Below, in pieces: positions 62,859 through 64,000 of a stretch of 64,000 nucleotides of DNA (position 1 is the stretch's first letter; the number at the start of each line of letters is the position of its first letter). Below the pieces are notes generated by a model. That model did not search any database and was not told the origin of the DNA. It saw only the letters and a program-made list of their open reading frames with translations. Source of the stretch: Rutidosis leptorrhynchoides (lineage: Eukaryota > Streptophyta > Magnoliopsida > Asterales > Asteraceae); the NCBI RefSeq assembly GCF_046630445.1, contig NC_092335.1:544425501-544489500 (forward strand), written 5' to 3'. A program made the translations under genes and the position numbers.

Positions 62859-64000
62859 TTTGAACATAAAATAAAAGTGTGTGTTACCTTGGAACCATCC
62901 GGTTAGCTATCTCCGTTTGTTTAATTTGATTTTGTTGTTAGTTCATAAATCTATTGTCATTTATATAATACTTGTACGATTTGAATCCGGTGACAAGATC
63001 TTGAAGTAGTACTGTTTGGTACTAGTTTTGAATTATGATGTGATCAATGTTGAATTGTGGATGGATTTTTAGCAGCAGTGATAAAAACTGCTTCAGACTA
63101 TATGTTTAAGTCTTAACTTTTTTATGCAAATCCCATGGCTCTGTTTTATTGATATCCGATTTGAATTACGTGTCGGTGTTGGTCTCTCATGCAAAAAAGT
63201 TATATTTACTTTTTTGAAAGTTTGTGACTAAGCCAAATGCGACTTGAGTGCAATAAACTCTTGATTTGAGTGTGAGGATCAATATTAAACTAGTGTTGTG
63301 GTCTGCGCGTTGCCGCGGTTTTTGGCAACCGTTGCGTGGACAAATCGTAACTATTCTCAATTTGTTGCTTCGGACTGTTGCGTACAGTTAAAATAATCAA
63401 CATGTAAACTATACATTAATTCAAATTACCAACACTATCTAAAATCAAAAATTTAAGATTAATAGTAACTTATTATTAAAGTAATTAAACTTATAACCAA
63501 ACTTCTAACCCTACCAATCACATGTTGACACCATTTATAGGTGATGGCAGCCGCGCGTTGCCGTGGCTTTGTTTTTTGCGTTTTTTATGTGCTTTGTTGG
63601 CGATTTACGATTTTGATAATATTTATAATGCATTTTTTTTAGCGGAAGTTTGCAACAGTCATATGTACAACAAATTGCAATGGTAGGAGTTTTTGTTTAC
63701 ATAAAAGGCTGCATTGTTGGCTATTACAAAAGATTACATGTTTTTTCATTAATGAAGACTAAAAGTGCTACGTTTCTGGCTACTACAAAAGATTACATGC
63801 TTTCGTTTACATTTCTTTCATTCACATTAACAGTGGTGATTGCTGCCGTTCTGCATTTAGATATAAATAGTAACTGTTAAGAAACACGTAAATATGCACT
63901 ATATATATTTGTGGTGATCAGTCAAGTAGTTGTTGGGTATTGATAAACAAACACATATGACTATCAAATGTCATATTAGTATTCGAACATCTTATAGTCA
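62859..64000. other. 3' flank of bZIP gene and intergenic repeats
   Basis: AATAAA at 62870-62875 is a possible polyadenylation signal 12 bp after the stop. Further on, two direct copies of a GC-rich motif, GCGCGTTGCCGCGG (near 63306) and GCGCGTTGCCGTGG (near 63553), stand out in AT-rich DNA and look like a dispersed repeat. The ORF 63650-63880 has a possible membrane segment but no recognisable family, and I do not call it. Confidence 0.45.

Noticed and set aside
63650-63880. 76-aa ORF with hydrophobic C-terminus
   Set aside because: Isolated, with no family, promoter or splice context; probably chance in AT-rich DNA.

Overview
The window looks like repeat-dense nuclear DNA of a eudicot plant. 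The evidence is plant Ty3/gypsy retrotransposons (Athila and Tekay lineages), plant telomere-type TTTAGGG repeats, a plant PIF/Harbinger transposase, a plant SINE 3' domain and an intron-containing group C bZIP gene. Asteraceae is my guess from the feel of the repeats; the window does not prove it.

About 57 kb is a stack of nested LTR retrotransposons, which I resolved from LTR pairs and 5-bp target-site duplications (TSDs). Left stack: an old minus-strand LTR (C1; 1-1058 and 28951-30433) is split by element A (1059-28945, minus strand, TSD CCATT). A is non-autonomous, and its left LTR is split by element B (2589-19582, plus strand, TSD GGTTC). B is an Athila-type element with a gag-pol reading frame broken by two in-frame TGA codons, a zinc-knuckle-like ORF and an apparently spliced third ORF. 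Right stack: a minus-strand LTR (C2; 30767-31309 and 53420-56939) is split by element D (31310-53414, plus strand, TSD TAACA). D is non-autonomous, and its 5' LTR is split by element E (33187-46304, plus strand, TSD TGTTA). E is a very young Tekay element: both LTRs are 3257 bp and I saw no difference between them. It has an intact gag-pol ORF and two intact accessory ORFs ahead of gag, one acidic and one an F-box protein.

Right of the stack lie a decayed PIF/Harbinger transposase cut at its 5' side by the C2 LTR (56949-57838), a foldback element inside a (TA)n microsatellite with telomere-like repeats in its centre (58219-58874), and the only clear host gene: a six-exon group C bZIP transcription factor of the AtbZIP9 type (59264-62858), with a SINE in intron 2.

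The most interesting signal is a rigid promoter module shared by LTRs of different retrotransposon lineages. It consists of a GTGAGCTG box, two GC-rich palindromes with centres 32 bp apart (three DNA turns), and a TATA box about 29 bp downstream. The palindrome sequences differ between families, but their symmetry and spacing are kept. A further copy sits just upstream of the spliced third ORF inside Athila element B, which suggests that this ORF has its own promoter. The second main signal is the F-box ORF carried by the young Tekay element E.
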